Part shown: positions 1 through 8,541 of the stretch, in pieces
Numbering within the stretch: position 1 is the first letter of the stretch
How the letters are laid out: each line of letters opens with the position of its first letter
Origin: Balneolaceae bacterium
GTDB lineage: Bacteria; Bacteroidota; Rhodothermia; Balneolales; Balneolaceae
NCBI GenBank assembly: GCA_007126675.1
Contig: SLAU01000128.1
Coordinates: 1-18,348 of the forward strand
Reading direction: 5' to 3'
DNA: 18,348 nt
The notes under the pieces: model-generated
Databases searched by the model: none
Told to the model about the DNA's origin: nothing
What the model saw: the letters and a program-made list of their open reading frames with translations, nothing else
Position numbers and translations under genes: made by a program

Positions 1-1534
1 CCTGGAATTTCTGCTCAGCCTGACGGGCTTCCGTATGCTTATCCTGGGCTTCGAGGCTCTGCTGTAACCCTTTCAGCGACCAGCCGTTATTCGGGTGAAT
101 CTCCAGCGCTTCCCGGTAGACATCTTCGGCTTTTGCGGGTTGATCCGCATCGAGTAACACCGCACCGAGTACATGCCGGACAGGAACAGGCCAGGGCTCC
201 GGTTCGCTGTAGACCAAACCATCCTCAATTTTCCTGGCTTCTTCCAAAAGGTTCACAGCATCGTCATACCTGCCTTCGGCGGCCGCAATCTCTCCGGCAA
301 GCAGGTTGCCGGCAATATCAAGCAAATCCCACTGAGAGAATCCAAAAAATGTGTGGGTAGCATCTTCCGGTGTTTCTTCCCGAATGGTACGGTTGGCCTG
401 CCAGGCTTCTTTAGCGGCTTCGGTATCACCCGTTCGTAAGTGAGCAAGTCCTCGGGCATAGAGAATCAGCCCTTTTTGGAAGTCATCGTCCGGCTCTGTT
501 GTTTGCTCAAGCAGTTCATCCCAGCGGCCGAAACGGGCAAGCTGCAGTTCGTAGGTATAGCTTCCGCCGTGCATGGACCCGGCAGCGTCTCGTGCCGCCG
601 AGAGTGCAACGCCGCTTTGGCCATCCATCCAGGCTGCAAATACGAGCATGGCCGAATTATGCCCCATGTAAACGACAAACCCTTCGTCATACTCCGAGGC
701 CTGGGCAACCATCACCGCTTTCTGGTTGCCGCGAACCGAGTCTCCGTAACGTCCGATGTTCATGTAAATATGAGAGGGCATATGCTGCATGTGGGCTACT
801 CCCGGAACGGTGTCTGCCAGCAGGTCTGCACAGGCTTCGGCCCGTTCGGGCTGCCACGGTTCCACCGCATGAATATAGAGATGGCAGGCTCCCGGATGGG
901 CCAGATTTTGATCCAGTACCCCTTCAAGCACCTCGATGGCTTGCAGTGTTACTTCGTAAGGTTCTCCATCCTCGCGGTATAGGTCCCATGGACGAAACAT
1001 CATCAGAGATTCCGCATAAAGTGTTCCCACTTCTCTGTCACTGCCATGCACAGCCGCGGCTTCTGCCATTGCTTCGGCGTAGGCTTCCGTATCTGCACTG
1101 CTGCCGGTGTTCGGATAACGAGTTGCCATCGCTGTAATCAGCGCCTGCTCCCACGGTTCGGCTCCGTCGTAGCGTTCCAGTGCATCTTGTGCAGCTTTTC
1201 GGGCCTCCTCGTAATCACCTACTCCGGCGGGATTGTTTTGATAGGGGCCAAGCACCCAGGCTTCTCCCCAATAGCATATCGCACAATCCGGGTCAAACTG
1301 CTGTGCCGCGCGGAACGATTCAGCCGCATCAGCCCGTGCAAAACTGTAGGCCAGCCGCATGCCCTGGTCGAAGTACGCCTGGGCTTGTTCCGAATCGGTT
1401 GTTATCGCTCTGCTGAAATCACCCAAATTATCGTACAGCCGGGGGATCTCTTGCGCAAGCAATGGCTGCCAGGCCATTACAGAAATCAACAAAAGTGCTC
1501 CGGTTAGTTTGTCTGATATGGATATGGATCTCAT
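1..1534 (-). CDS. Secreted TPR-repeat protein, C-terminus beyond window
   Basis: The reading frame is open for 511 codons from an ATG at 1534 and runs off the left edge, so the C-terminus is missing. An N-terminal hydrophobic segment (about residues 10-28, ending LLAQ) is a signal peptide, which predicts a periplasmic or exported protein. Tetratricopeptide-like helices are visible: a unit at about 51-97 containing FDQGMRLAYSF and DPDCAICYWGEA, and later units at about 355-375, 415-440 and 455-500. The CxxC (C84/C87) and the histidine-rich stretches HLYIH (218-222) and HMPSHIY (251-257) fit a widespread family of uncharacterised secreted TPR proteins as I recall it. No enzymatic function can be assigned; TPRs usually mediate protein contacts. 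It follows the DUF5916 gene on the same strand after 265 bp in which I see no clear terminator or gene. No strong ribosome binding site precedes the ATG. Confidence 0.85.
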   Translation of the reverse strand, partial: MRSISISDKLTGALLLISVMAWQPLLAQEIPRLYDNLGDFSRAITTDSEQAQAYFDQGMRLAYSFARADAAESFRAAQQFDPDCAICYWGEAWVLGPYQNNPAGVGDYEEARKAAQDALERYDGAEPWEQALITAMATRYPNTGSSADTEAYAEAMAEAAAVHGSDREVGTLYAESLMMFRPWDLYREDGEPYEVTLQAIEVLEGVLDQNLAHPGACHLYIHAVEPWQPERAEACADLLADTVPGVAHMQHMPSHIYMNIGRYGDSVRGNQKAVMVAQASEYDEGFVVYMGHNSAMLVFAAWMDGQSGVALSAARDAAGSMHGGSYTYELQLARFGRWDELLEQTTEPDDDFQKGLILYARGLAHLRTGDTEAAKEAWQANRTIREETPEDATHTFFGFSQWDLLDIAGNLLAGEIAAAEGRYDDAVNLLEEARKIEDGLVYSEPEPWPVPVRHVLGAVLLDADQPAKAEDVYREALEIHPNNGWSLKGLQQSLEAQDKHTEARQAEQKFQ

Positions 1535-1799
1535 GGTTTTAATCTGATTTTTTAGAGTTGAACATTCTGTTCGTCTTTGTCCTCTCTTTTAAAAGCCGAA
1601 ATAAACAATAATTCCTATCATTGGTTAATGCATTCAATACATTTTACTCTTTACCCTCCCAAATAATGACAGATTCATAAAGTCGAAATATCCTGTCGAA
1701 AATCTGCTAATAGCTTTTATCAGTCACAACTCAATCAGCTCTTTTTGGCATTTCAACAGATGCCTTACTTTTTGCCGATCATATTTCTGTAACCTTAAA

Positions 1800-4010
1800 T
1801 CAAAACGTGTAATCAAACTTCAGCAGTACGGCGCGCTGATCAGATCGCGGAAGCGCGGGTGTGATCCGGTCGCGATCTGTGTTTACCGATTCGTTAAAGA
1901 CGATGTAGAAGTTGTTACCGTCACGCGGATTATACCGGAAGCGGGCGTTTAGCACTCCAATGTCTCCGGCGCTGTTGTATTGGACAAACGATGAGAGAGT
2001 CAGCCGGGTGTTAAAGGTGAATTCGGTTCTGAAGCGGGCGATATGCGCCTCGAAGCTCTGTCCCCGGTCGTCAAAATCTATTCTGTTGTATTGATAAAAC
2101 AGGTTCAGGTTCACCACTCGTGACGGGTCCCATGTGTTTGATACACTCCCCGTAAATCGTGTTCCATCAAAGAAACCGCCGCCCCCGGCCGTGAATATGG
2201 TTCTGAGCGGCCTGCCTCTTGGTGTGTGATAACTGATTTGAGCTTCCGGGAATCGATATCTTCCAATGGGAACTTCCGCATCATCCGATAACTGAAACGG
2301 CTGAAGAAGATCTTCGGTGATTAGAAGCAGCTCTGCGGTAAGAAAATCATCACGTCTCCAGGTCATATTCATTGACGGACCGAACTCTGAGGTTTCAACG
2401 CTTCCGTCTGCATTTCTCAAAAACAGAGTTCCGTTCATCGACACCTGAATATTTCGGAGTGAGGAGTTGTCCGGCAGCCAGCCCCAGGATATTCGCTCAC
2501 CTATCTGTTTGTAATCGTTCCGCAGCTGAAAACCCATGGCCGGTTCATACATTCTGCCCGAATAGTTGAAGCTAAAGGAGTAGCTCAAGCCTTCAAAACG
2601 TCTCCGATCCCAAACCGTGCGTAAACGCAGGGTTTCAGTATCCGTTAGTGTGCTGTTCAAATCGCTGCTTGTGGTTTGTGCAACATTGATATTCAGAAAA
2701 TCATCACGCCAGATATTGAAAATTCCGTCTGCACCTATACTCAGGTCAACGTTTCCATTCTCATCAATCCGGCTCGTTAGCATCCCTCCGGCGTAGGACT
2801 GAGGATTGAAAAGTTGTTTCCGCACCCGAACGGCACTTTGATTTTTTGAATACAATCCATGATCACGCGCTGTTTGCATCGACATCAGCCCGACATCCCA
2901 TCCGCCTGATCTTGTGATCATTCTGGCGCCCCCTAAAATGCGCACCTGTTGCCCTTCATGTATTCCGATTCTTCGGCTGTGGAACAATCGGTCGGATCCG
3001 CCAAACGAAAAGTTAAAAACGGAAGCCCGTTCCAGGAAAAACTGACGTCGCTCCGGGAAAAACAGAGAAAAACGTGTCAGGTTCACCCGCTGGTCATCCG
3101 CCTCAACCTGTGCAAAATCGGTATTCACCGTCAGATCGAGTGTGGAGTTGTTGGTGATTCCCAGTTTCACATCCAGTCCGGCTTCGTAGGTTATCTCGGT
3201 GTCGTGTCTGAAACTATCTCCTGGCGTGTTCTGAATCGCCGATCTTTGGGCACCTCCAAGCATGTAGGGCGTAATAAAGACCGGCATCCGATTTTCCACA
3301 CCATGCAGTTCAATATCATTTGCCTGCGAAACTTTTCTCCAGCTGTCAAATCCCCAGTCTGGCGGAATTGCCGGATAGAGATGCAGGGTGCTATTGTGGG
3401 CTTTGTATCGAAACGCGATGAGTCCCATTTTCACCCGGCCGCCCCGGCTTTCAAACCGGATACTGCTGAAGGGAATACGCATCTCTGTCGTCCACCCGAA
3501 ATCGGTAATAATCGATTCCGCCTCCCAGATTGTATCCCATGCCATGCTTGTCGAGGATCCGTCATTGCTGATAGCGGCATCAGCTCTCGATCCGGTTGGT
3601 GTTACGGCAAACCATAGTGCATTTTCACTGTCATGAAACGTATCAAGGATGATGGAGACATTCGAAATGCTGAGGTTCATTTCATCCCGTTTGTAGGTGG
3701 CAGCGACCACATTATCCGGATCTTCGTAACACACGCAGCTTACATAGAGGTAATCATCGTCATGGGCAATTCTGATTTTTGTTTTATCTAAACTGACGGA
3801 TTCACCAAATGACGGCCAGTGCAGCGTCAACGGCAGCGGTTCGATGGCCTCCCAGGCCGGTTCGTCTACTTTTCCGTCGAGCGTGATCGGGCCGTTCAGC
3901 TTTGGAATAACATAAGGTGTTGAGGATTGTGCACTCAGATTATTTGATGCTATGAAATTGAAGCATAGTACAATTAAGAAAAGTCCCGCTATTTTACTGA
4001 TTTGATTCAT
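1800..4010 (-). CDS. CBM9-like/DUF5916 outer-membrane protein
   Basis: 736 residues with a signal peptide (about 1-28, ending LSAQ). Residues about 35-215 resemble a carbohydrate-binding module 9-like beta-sandwich: LDGKVDEPAWEAIEPL near the start, then IAHDDDYLYVSCVCYEDP, and a DTFHDSENALWFAVTPTG segment. From about 240 to the end it matches the DUF5916 pattern: repeated amphipathic strands, FFPERRQFFLERASVF at about 324-339, and a C-terminal strand ending in phenylalanine (KFDYTF), typical of outer-membrane beta-barrels. Proteins of this family are mostly uncharacterised; a role in binding or passing a glycan or other ligand at the outer membrane is inference from the CBM9-like fold. The start is the ATG at 4010 that gives a good signal peptide. 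The gene lies between the bicupin lipoprotein and the TPR protein on one strand, with REP-like palindromes separating it from the former. Confidence 0.88.
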   Translation of the reverse strand: MNQISKIAGLFLIVLCFNFIASNNLSAQSSTPYVIPKLNGPITLDGKVDEPAWEAIEPLPLTLHWPSFGESVSLDKTKIRIAHDDDYLYVSCVCYEDPDNVVAATYKRDEMNLSISNVSIILDTFHDSENALWFAVTPTGSRADAAISNDGSSTSMAWDTIWEAESIITDFGWTTEMRIPFSSIRFESRGGRVKMGLIAFRYKAHNSTLHLYPAIPPDWGFDSWRKVSQANDIELHGVENRMPVFITPYMLGGAQRSAIQNTPGDSFRHDTEITYEAGLDVKLGITNNSTLDLTVNTDFAQVEADDQRVNLTRFSLFFPERRQFFLERASVFNFSFGGSDRLFHSRRIGIHEGQQVRILGGARMITRSGGWDVGLMSMQTARDHGLYSKNQSAVRVRKQLFNPQSYAGGMLTSRIDENGNVDLSIGADGIFNIWRDDFLNINVAQTTSSDLNSTLTDTETLRLRTVWDRRRFEGLSYSFSFNYSGRMYEPAMGFQLRNDYKQIGERISWGWLPDNSSLRNIQVSMNGTLFLRNADGSVETSEFGPSMNMTWRRDDFLTAELLLITEDLLQPFQLSDDAEVPIGRYRFPEAQISYHTPRGRPLRTIFTAGGGGFFDGTRFTGSVSNTWDPSRVVNLNLFYQYNRIDFDDRGQSFEAHIARFRTEFTFNTRLTLSSFVQYNSAGDIGVLNARFRYNPRDGNNFYIVFNESVNTDRDRITPALPRSDQRAVLLKFDYTF

Positions 4011-4038
4011 TATTTAGTGGTGCTGGTTCAGCTTGAAC

Positions 4039-4078
4039 AACCTGACAGTGTACCGTGCTTTTCGGTTCCTGTTAGTGT
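4039..4078. repeat. Degenerate REP-like palindrome, inverted partner of 4104-4153
   Basis: This stretch (CCTGACAGTGT ... TGCTTTTC ... CCTGTTAGTGT) aligns by eye with the reverse complement of the better-preserved elements at 4104-4153 and 13482-13529. It shares CCTGACAG, TGCTTTTC and CCTGTYAGYGT. It is therefore a decayed third copy in the opposite orientation, so this gap holds an inverted pair of elements, as in bacterial interspersed mosaic elements. Confidence 0.55.
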
Positions 4079-4103
4079 TTTGTTTTGCATGCAATACTTA
4101 ATC

Positions 4104-4153
4104 AGACGCTGACAGGAGGTCCCGAAGAGAAGTCGGGACCACGCTGTCAGGTC
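4104..4153. repeat. REP-like hairpin element, copy 1
   Basis: An inverted repeat in two steps. The outer arms are CTGACAG (4109-4115) and CTGTCAG (4144-4150). The inner arms are GGTCCCGA (4118-4125) and TCGGGACC (4133-4140), around a 7-base loop. The arms are separated by GA on one side and ACG on the other, an asymmetric bulge. Nearly the same element occurs at 13482-13529, about 9.4 kb away. It lies between the bicupin gene and the DUF5916 gene. There is no T-run directly after the hairpin, so it is not a standard terminator, though it could stabilise mRNA ends. Confidence 0.85.
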
Positions 4154-4164
4154 TTTTATGCTAA

Positions 4165-5118
4165 TTATCTTTTTCCGCGGTGCGGTATGTTGCCGCTGCG
4201 TATATCTACTGCATCCACGGGTTCTTCGAAGGCGATGAATAACAGGCAATCATCTTCCTGCTCCAGGCAACGGGCATCGTGCGGGAGTTTTGGCGGGCCA
4301 TAGGCATACTCGAATGCCCCCATTACCACAGGTGCCTGTCCCTGGTAGTTCACCCGGAACTCACCGGATAACAGTATCATTCGTTCAGCAGATGTATGCC
4401 AGTGCATGGGTACTTTTGAACCCGGGGTTAATCGTAATAAAGCGTCGGCATTATTTTCCGCGGGATTACCCTGAAGAATGCCCAAACCGCAGCCTTCAGG
4501 GAAAAAATCCGGGCAGCCGGCGAACTCCACTTCAGGAACACTCAACACAAAGGCCTCTTCTTCAGATCCGGGAGCCGGTTCATCGGTAACCGGAATTGCA
4601 TCCACAGGATCTTCGAATGCGATGAACAGAATACACTCCCCTTCATCCAGGCAGTGGGTTTCATGAGCAAGTCCGGCCGGGCCATATGCGTAAGATCCTT
4701 TTTCTACAAGTACCGGGTCTTGTCCCACGTAATCGACCTCCATCTTGCCGGATAGAAGAATCATACGCTCTGTGGATGAATGCCAATGCTCATCTACTGT
4801 TGTATTGGGCTGTAGTTTAAGAAGCGCATCGGCATTGGGCCCTTCGGGGTTTCCCTGAATCACGGTCATTTCACAATCATCCGGCATGAATTCGAAACAA
4901 GGAATCCACTCAATATCCGGATCATTAATACCCAGTGTAAATGCCGGGTCTCCGGTAACAGGCGGTAATGCGTGTGCGCTTTTGGCTGACAGCTCGCTGA
5001 TGTTTTCAGTTAATACTTCTGAATCTACCTGATTAGATTCGCTGCATGCAAAAATGAGTATGGTTGCAAGAATCAGAATACCCGAAAGGGTTGTAAGGAT
5101 GGAAATTGAATATTTCAT
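4165..5118 (-). CDS. Lipoprotein with two tandem cupin domains
   Basis: 317 residues. A lipoprotein signal ends in LIFAC, with C25 as the likely lipidated cysteine, so it is probably anchored in the periplasm or on the outer membrane. Two cupin domains duplicate each other with about 128-residue spacing. The first has HWHSSTERMILLSG with H111, H113, E117 and a later H152; the second has HWHTSAERMILLSG with H239, H241, E245 and H280. These are the usual cupin metal ligands (HxHxxxxE ... H). Each domain also has matching cysteines (C74/C82 and C156/C162; C202/C210 and C284/C291), which could form disulfides in the periplasm. The family resembles ChrR-like or DUF4437-type cupins; the substrate is unknown. 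The gene diverges from the kinase gene across 224 bp. The ATG at 5118 gives the lipoprotein signal and follows an AAAGAGAAA stretch. Confidence 0.9.
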   Translation of the reverse strand: MKYSISILTTLSGILILATILIFACSESNQVDSEVLTENISELSAKSAHALPPVTGDPAFTLGINDPDIEWIPCFEFMPDDCEMTVIQGNPEGPNADALLKLQPNTTVDEHWHSSTERMILLSGKMEVDYVGQDPVLVEKGSYAYGPAGLAHETHCLDEGECILFIAFEDPVDAIPVTDEPAPGSEEEAFVLSVPEVEFAGCPDFFPEGCGLGILQGNPAENNADALLRLTPGSKVPMHWHTSAERMILLSGEFRVNYQGQAPVVMGAFEYAYGPPKLPHDARCLEQEDDCLLFIAFEEPVDAVDIRSGNIPHRGKR

Positions 5119-5342
5119 AATATTTCTCTTTTTCGTTAAAGTGTTGATTGATAAATGCTTATATACTCACTTGTATACAATAGCGGGTATAAGCTTTCCG
5201 GTATGATCAGACTTCGTAAAAAATCCGATTGGAATCCGGTTCTACTATGCTAAGCCGGAAAAGAGAGGTAAGTCTGACAAAAAAATATATTTTTTATTAT
5301 TATTTAATCTGATTCCGCCTTCCATTCACGAATTCAGTACTT
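5119..5342. promoter_or_regulatory. Divergent intergenic region with palindrome TTGTATACAA
   Basis: This gap must hold the promoters of the bicupin gene (leftward) and the kinase gene (rightward). It contains a perfect 10-bp palindrome TTGTATACAA at 5171-5180, and an 8-bp inverted pair TCAGACTT (5207-5214) / AAGTCTGA (5270-5277) separated by 55 bases. Either could be an operator. An AT-rich stretch at 5279-5308 precedes the kinase start. I could not recognise a convincing -33/-7 promoter pair, so the exact promoters are not called. Confidence 0.45.
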
Positions 5343-8300
5343 ATGACTGAACACCGGTGGCACCAAATAACGCAACTCTTTACACGCGCCCTGGAGGTTG
5401 ATGAAAAAGTGCGCGACACATGGCTGCAGCAAGCCTGCGAGGGAGACCAAAAGCTGCTTGATGAAGTTTATTCCCTGCTGGAAGCCCACGCTTCAGGAGG
5501 CCCATTGAACGAATCGATGGAAAAGCTCCATGAATTGGCGTTTTCAGCCCCGGCTGAAACCTTTGCAAAAGGCAGTACCATCGGGCATTATACGCTCCGG
5601 GATATGATCGGTGCAGGCGGTATGGGGATTGTGTATAGAGCACATGATTCCCGCTTAAACCGTGATGTGGCGATAAAATTTCTACCTCCGCTGCTGAGCC
5701 TCGACGAACGGGCTAAAAAACGGTTCCTTAACGAAGCACGCATGGCCGCCACTCTCGATCATGCCAATGTTTGCACGATCTATGAAACGGGTGAAACGGA
5801 CGAAGGCACACTTTATATGGTGATGAGGTACTATGAGGGAGAAACCCTCCGCGACCGGCTGAAACAGGGCCCAATTCCGGTTAATCAGGCACTGGATATC
5901 ATTACTCAAACAGCAAAAGGATTGCATGCAGCGCACAGGCAGGGATTGGTTCATCGTGATATTAAACCGGCCAACCTGATTATCACCAAAGAGGGAACTG
6001 TTAAAATTCTGGACTTTGGTATTGCCAAAGCGGCTGAAGCCGGGCTTACGAAAACTGGCTGGAATCCGGGCACGGCAGCATATATGGCACCGGAGCAGGT
6101 AAAAGGAGAGGAGGTGGGTCCACAGGCCGATATCTGGGCTTTGGGTGTAATGTTTTGTGAGATGATTACAGGGCAGAGGCCGTTTCAGGGGAAGAATGAA
6201 GCTTCATTGATCTATCAAATCATTCACAAACAACCACAGTTAAACCGGGAGTTTTCTCCTGATATTTCATCCGGCCTGATACGCATCATCAATCGAACGT
6301 TAGAGAAAAAACCTGAAAATCGATATTCGTCTGTCGTTGATTTTCTGAAAGACCTGGAGGAATATCAAGAACAAGAAAAAAGTGAACAGCAGAGCAGGTT
6401 TCATCTTCAATCCATTTTAAAGAACCTTCGCAAACCACGGGTAGCGGTTCCTGCAGGAATCGGGCTTCTTGCGGTATTTCTGTTTTCATTTTGGTTCATT
6501 AACCGTCATGCCGACATCCGTTGGGCAACAACGGAAGCCCCTGCCGAAATCGACCGGCTGATTGGTGATAATCAATATGCAGCCGCATTTACACTGGCGA
6601 GTGAAGCGCTGAGATACGCTCCGGATAATCCTTCGCTGGAGCACCTGCTTGAAACATCATCTGTGCCTGTGCAGGTAGAATCTGATCCTGCCGGTGCACG
6701 GTTCTACTATAAACCATTTCTGACACCCGATGCACCCTGGCAAGAAGCGGGGATTACACCTTTAGATCAAATATTACTGCCAAAACAACACATTCGCTGG
6801 CGTGTGGAGCTGGATGGCTATGAACCGGCTGAAGGCAGTTTTTCTACATTGTGGCGCAATCTTGAGGTTTCCCTTGTACCTGACGATGAAGCTGTGGAAA
6901 ACATGGTTCGTATACCCGATGGAAGAATTTCGTTTGCAGGGGAGAGTTATGAGGTTGAAGCTTTCTGGCTGGATCGATATGAGGTTACAAACCGTGAGTT
7001 TGCCCGATTTGTGGCTGCCGGTGGTTATCAAACCGATACGTATTGGCAAAATGCACTGGAAGAAAGTGATTTGACATGGGATGAAGCACAAAGCAGGTTC
7101 CGTGACCGAACCGGTCGCCCGGGTCCTGCAGGATGGGAGCTGGGCCGCCCGCCCGATGGAACTGAAGAGCTGCCTGTAGGCGGTATAAGCTGGTATGAAG
7201 CAGCTGCGTACTGTAATTTTGTGGATAAGAATCTGCCTGCCATTTATCACTGGCGTCGTGCTACAGGTTTGAACCGGGAGATCTATATGGATATTCACAG
7301 AATGAGCAATTTTGAAGGTAAAGGCCCTGCACCTCCCGGTCAGTATGCCGGAATTTCGCGCTACGGTGCGTATGATATGGCAGGAAATCATAAAGAGTGG
7401 GTGTGGAATGCAATCGGTGATATGCGATACATACTTGGCGGGGCGTGGAACGAATCGGAAAAAATGTATCAGGATAATGATGCAAGGCCGCCATCAGAAC
7501 GAGGGGAAACACACGGGGTTCGGTGTTCCCTCCATGAAGATCCGGTGCCGGATGAGTTGTACGAGCCAGTTGAGAGAATATATTACGATTTTTCAGAATA
7601 TGAACCGGTTGATGATGATCTGTTTGAAATTCTGAAACGTTTTTACGATTACCAGGCCGGCCCGCTCGAGGTCAGACAAAAAGAGACTACTGAATTTGCA
7701 CACTGGCGGCGTGAAACTGTTTCTATAAACACAGGACAAAACAACGAACGGATGATGATTCGCCTGTTTATCCCGCATGATGTAACTCCTCCATACCAGG
7801 CCATAATCCATTTTCCGGGATCGTATGCGGCGGCCCTGGGGTCAAGCGAAAATCCGAGTGATTTATCTTTATTTGATTTTATTATTCGCAGCGGCCGTGT
7901 GCTGGTTTATCCGGTTTACTTCCGTACATATGAACGTTACGATCCTGAAATTGCAACGGTTACGTTTCGTGAAGCTTACTTAAACTGGAGCAGGGAAATC
8001 GACCGCACAATCGACTTTCTGGAAACCCGGACGGATTTTGACCATGAGACTCTTGCCTATTTTGGATTCAGTATGGGAGCTACACCTGGGCCGATTTTTG
8101 GTGCGATTAATGAACGGCTGCAATCTATGATACTGCTGGGCGGCGGCTTATTCGGAAGTATGCGGAACTGGCCACCGGAAATCTTTCCACTCAATTTTGC
8201 ATCGAGAGTACAGATTCCGGTCTTGATGGTCAGCGGAGAAGATGATGTAGGTCTCGGCCCGGTTGAAAAAGGAATGCAGCCGCTGGTTGACCACCTCGGC

Positions 8301-8435
8301 ACACCTGATGAGCATAAACGGCTCGTCTTGCTGGAAGGGGGTCATGTACCGAATGACTGGAGCGGATTTATCCGGGAAACCCTCGACTGGCTGGACCGGT
8401 ACCAGGGGCCCGTTATTGCTCAGCAGCCTCAGTAA
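5343..8435 (+). CDS. Transmembrane Ser/Thr kinase fused to PEGA, SUMF1 and alpha/beta-hydrolase domains
   Basis: 1030 residues. After a helical N-terminal segment (1-75) comes a PknB-like kinase (about 82-345): glycine loop GAGGMG (90-95), VAIK lysine K112, helix-C E131, HRDIKPAN (204-211), DFG (224-226) and APE (249-251). All catalytic residues are present. One membrane helix follows (about 367-386). A PEGA-like segment (about 441-513) comes next, then a SUMF1/FGE-like domain (about 520-730) with WLDRYEVTNREFARFV, GGISWYEAAAYCNF, YDMAGNHKEWVW and HGVRC; the catalytic cysteine pair of true formylglycine-generating enzymes is not apparent. Residues about 785-1020 form an alpha/beta hydrolase: GFSMG nucleophile S910, acid D967 or D968, and H1001. 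The topology predicts a cytoplasmic kinase with the remaining domains in the periplasm. An ECF sigma factor gene follows after 106 bp. Target and ligand are unknown. Confidence 0.92.
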   Translation: MTEHRWHQITQLFTRALEVDEKVRDTWLQQACEGDQKLLDEVYSLLEAHASGGPLNESMEKLHELAFSAPAETFAKGSTIGHYTLRDMIGAGGMGIVYRAHDSRLNRDVAIKFLPPLLSLDERAKKRFLNEARMAATLDHANVCTIYETGETDEGTLYMVMRYYEGETLRDRLKQGPIPVNQALDIITQTAKGLHAAHRQGLVHRDIKPANLIITKEGTVKILDFGIAKAAEAGLTKTGWNPGTAAYMAPEQVKGEEVGPQADIWALGVMFCEMITGQRPFQGKNEASLIYQIIHKQPQLNREFSPDISSGLIRIINRTLEKKPENRYSSVVDFLKDLEEYQEQEKSEQQSRFHLQSILKNLRKPRVAVPAGIGLLAVFLFSFWFINRHADIRWATTEAPAEIDRLIGDNQYAAAFTLASEALRYAPDNPSLEHLLETSSVPVQVESDPAGARFYYKPFLTPDAPWQEAGITPLDQILLPKQHIRWRVELDGYEPAEGSFSTLWRNLEVSLVPDDEAVENMVRIPDGRISFAGESYEVEAFWLDRYEVTNREFARFVAAGGYQTDTYWQNALEESDLTWDEAQSRFRDRTGRPGPAGWELGRPPDGTEELPVGGISWYEAAAYCNFVDKNLPAIYHWRRATGLNREIYMDIHRMSNFEGKGPAPPGQYAGISRYGAYDMAGNHKEWVWNAIGDMRYILGGAWNESEKMYQDNDARPPSERGETHGVRCSLHEDPVPDELYEPVERIYYDFSEYEPVDDDLFEILKRFYDYQAGPLEVRQKETTEFAHWRRETVSINTGQNNERMMIRLFIPHDVTPPYQAIIHFPGSYAAALGSSENPSDLSLFDFIIRSGRVLVYPVYFRTYERYDPEIATVTFREAYLNWSREIDRTIDFLETRTDFDHETLAYFGFSMGATPGPIFGAINERLQSMILLGGGLFGSMRNWPPEIFPLNFASRVQIPVLMVSGEDDVGLGPVEKGMQPLVDHLGTPDEHKRLVLLEGGHVPNDWSGFIRETLDWLDRYQGPVIAQQPQ

Positions 8436-8448
8436 CAGAACTCCCGAT

Positions 8449-8501
8449 ATGGTTCAAGTTCCGAAATGGTTCAAGCGTCCGCTTGGACGCGCTTAGACCA
8501 T
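8449..8501. repeat. Palindrome with repeated ATGGTTCAAG
   Basis: The sequence ATGGTTCAAG occurs at 8449-8458 and again at 8466-8475. The second copy is the left arm of a near-perfect 36-bp palindrome (8466-8501), in which ATGGTTCAAGCGTCC faces GGACGCGCTTAGACCAT around GCTT. It lies between the kinase stop and the sigma factor start, has no T-run, and may be a REP-like element or an attenuating hairpin in a kinase-sigma transcript. Confidence 0.7.
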
Positions 8502-8541
8502 TCCGGGCAACAAGATTAATTTTTTATCAGTAACATTTCAG

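Noticed and set aside
440..1137. Plus-strand open frames of 180 and 212 codons
   Set aside because: They are antisense to the TPR gene, whose frame is open across the whole region and shows signal peptide and repeats.
1748..1765. Hairpin GGCAT/ATGCC downstream of the DUF5916 gene as terminator
   Set aside because: Only five paired bases, and on the minus strand it is followed by A residues rather than T.
2949..3617. Plus-strand open frame of 222 codons
   Set aside because: Antisense to the DUF5916 gene; no domain or signal is visible.
6774..7391. Minus-strand open frame of 205 codons within the kinase fusion
   Set aside because: Lies opposite the SUMF1-like domain, which has clear motifs on the plus strand.
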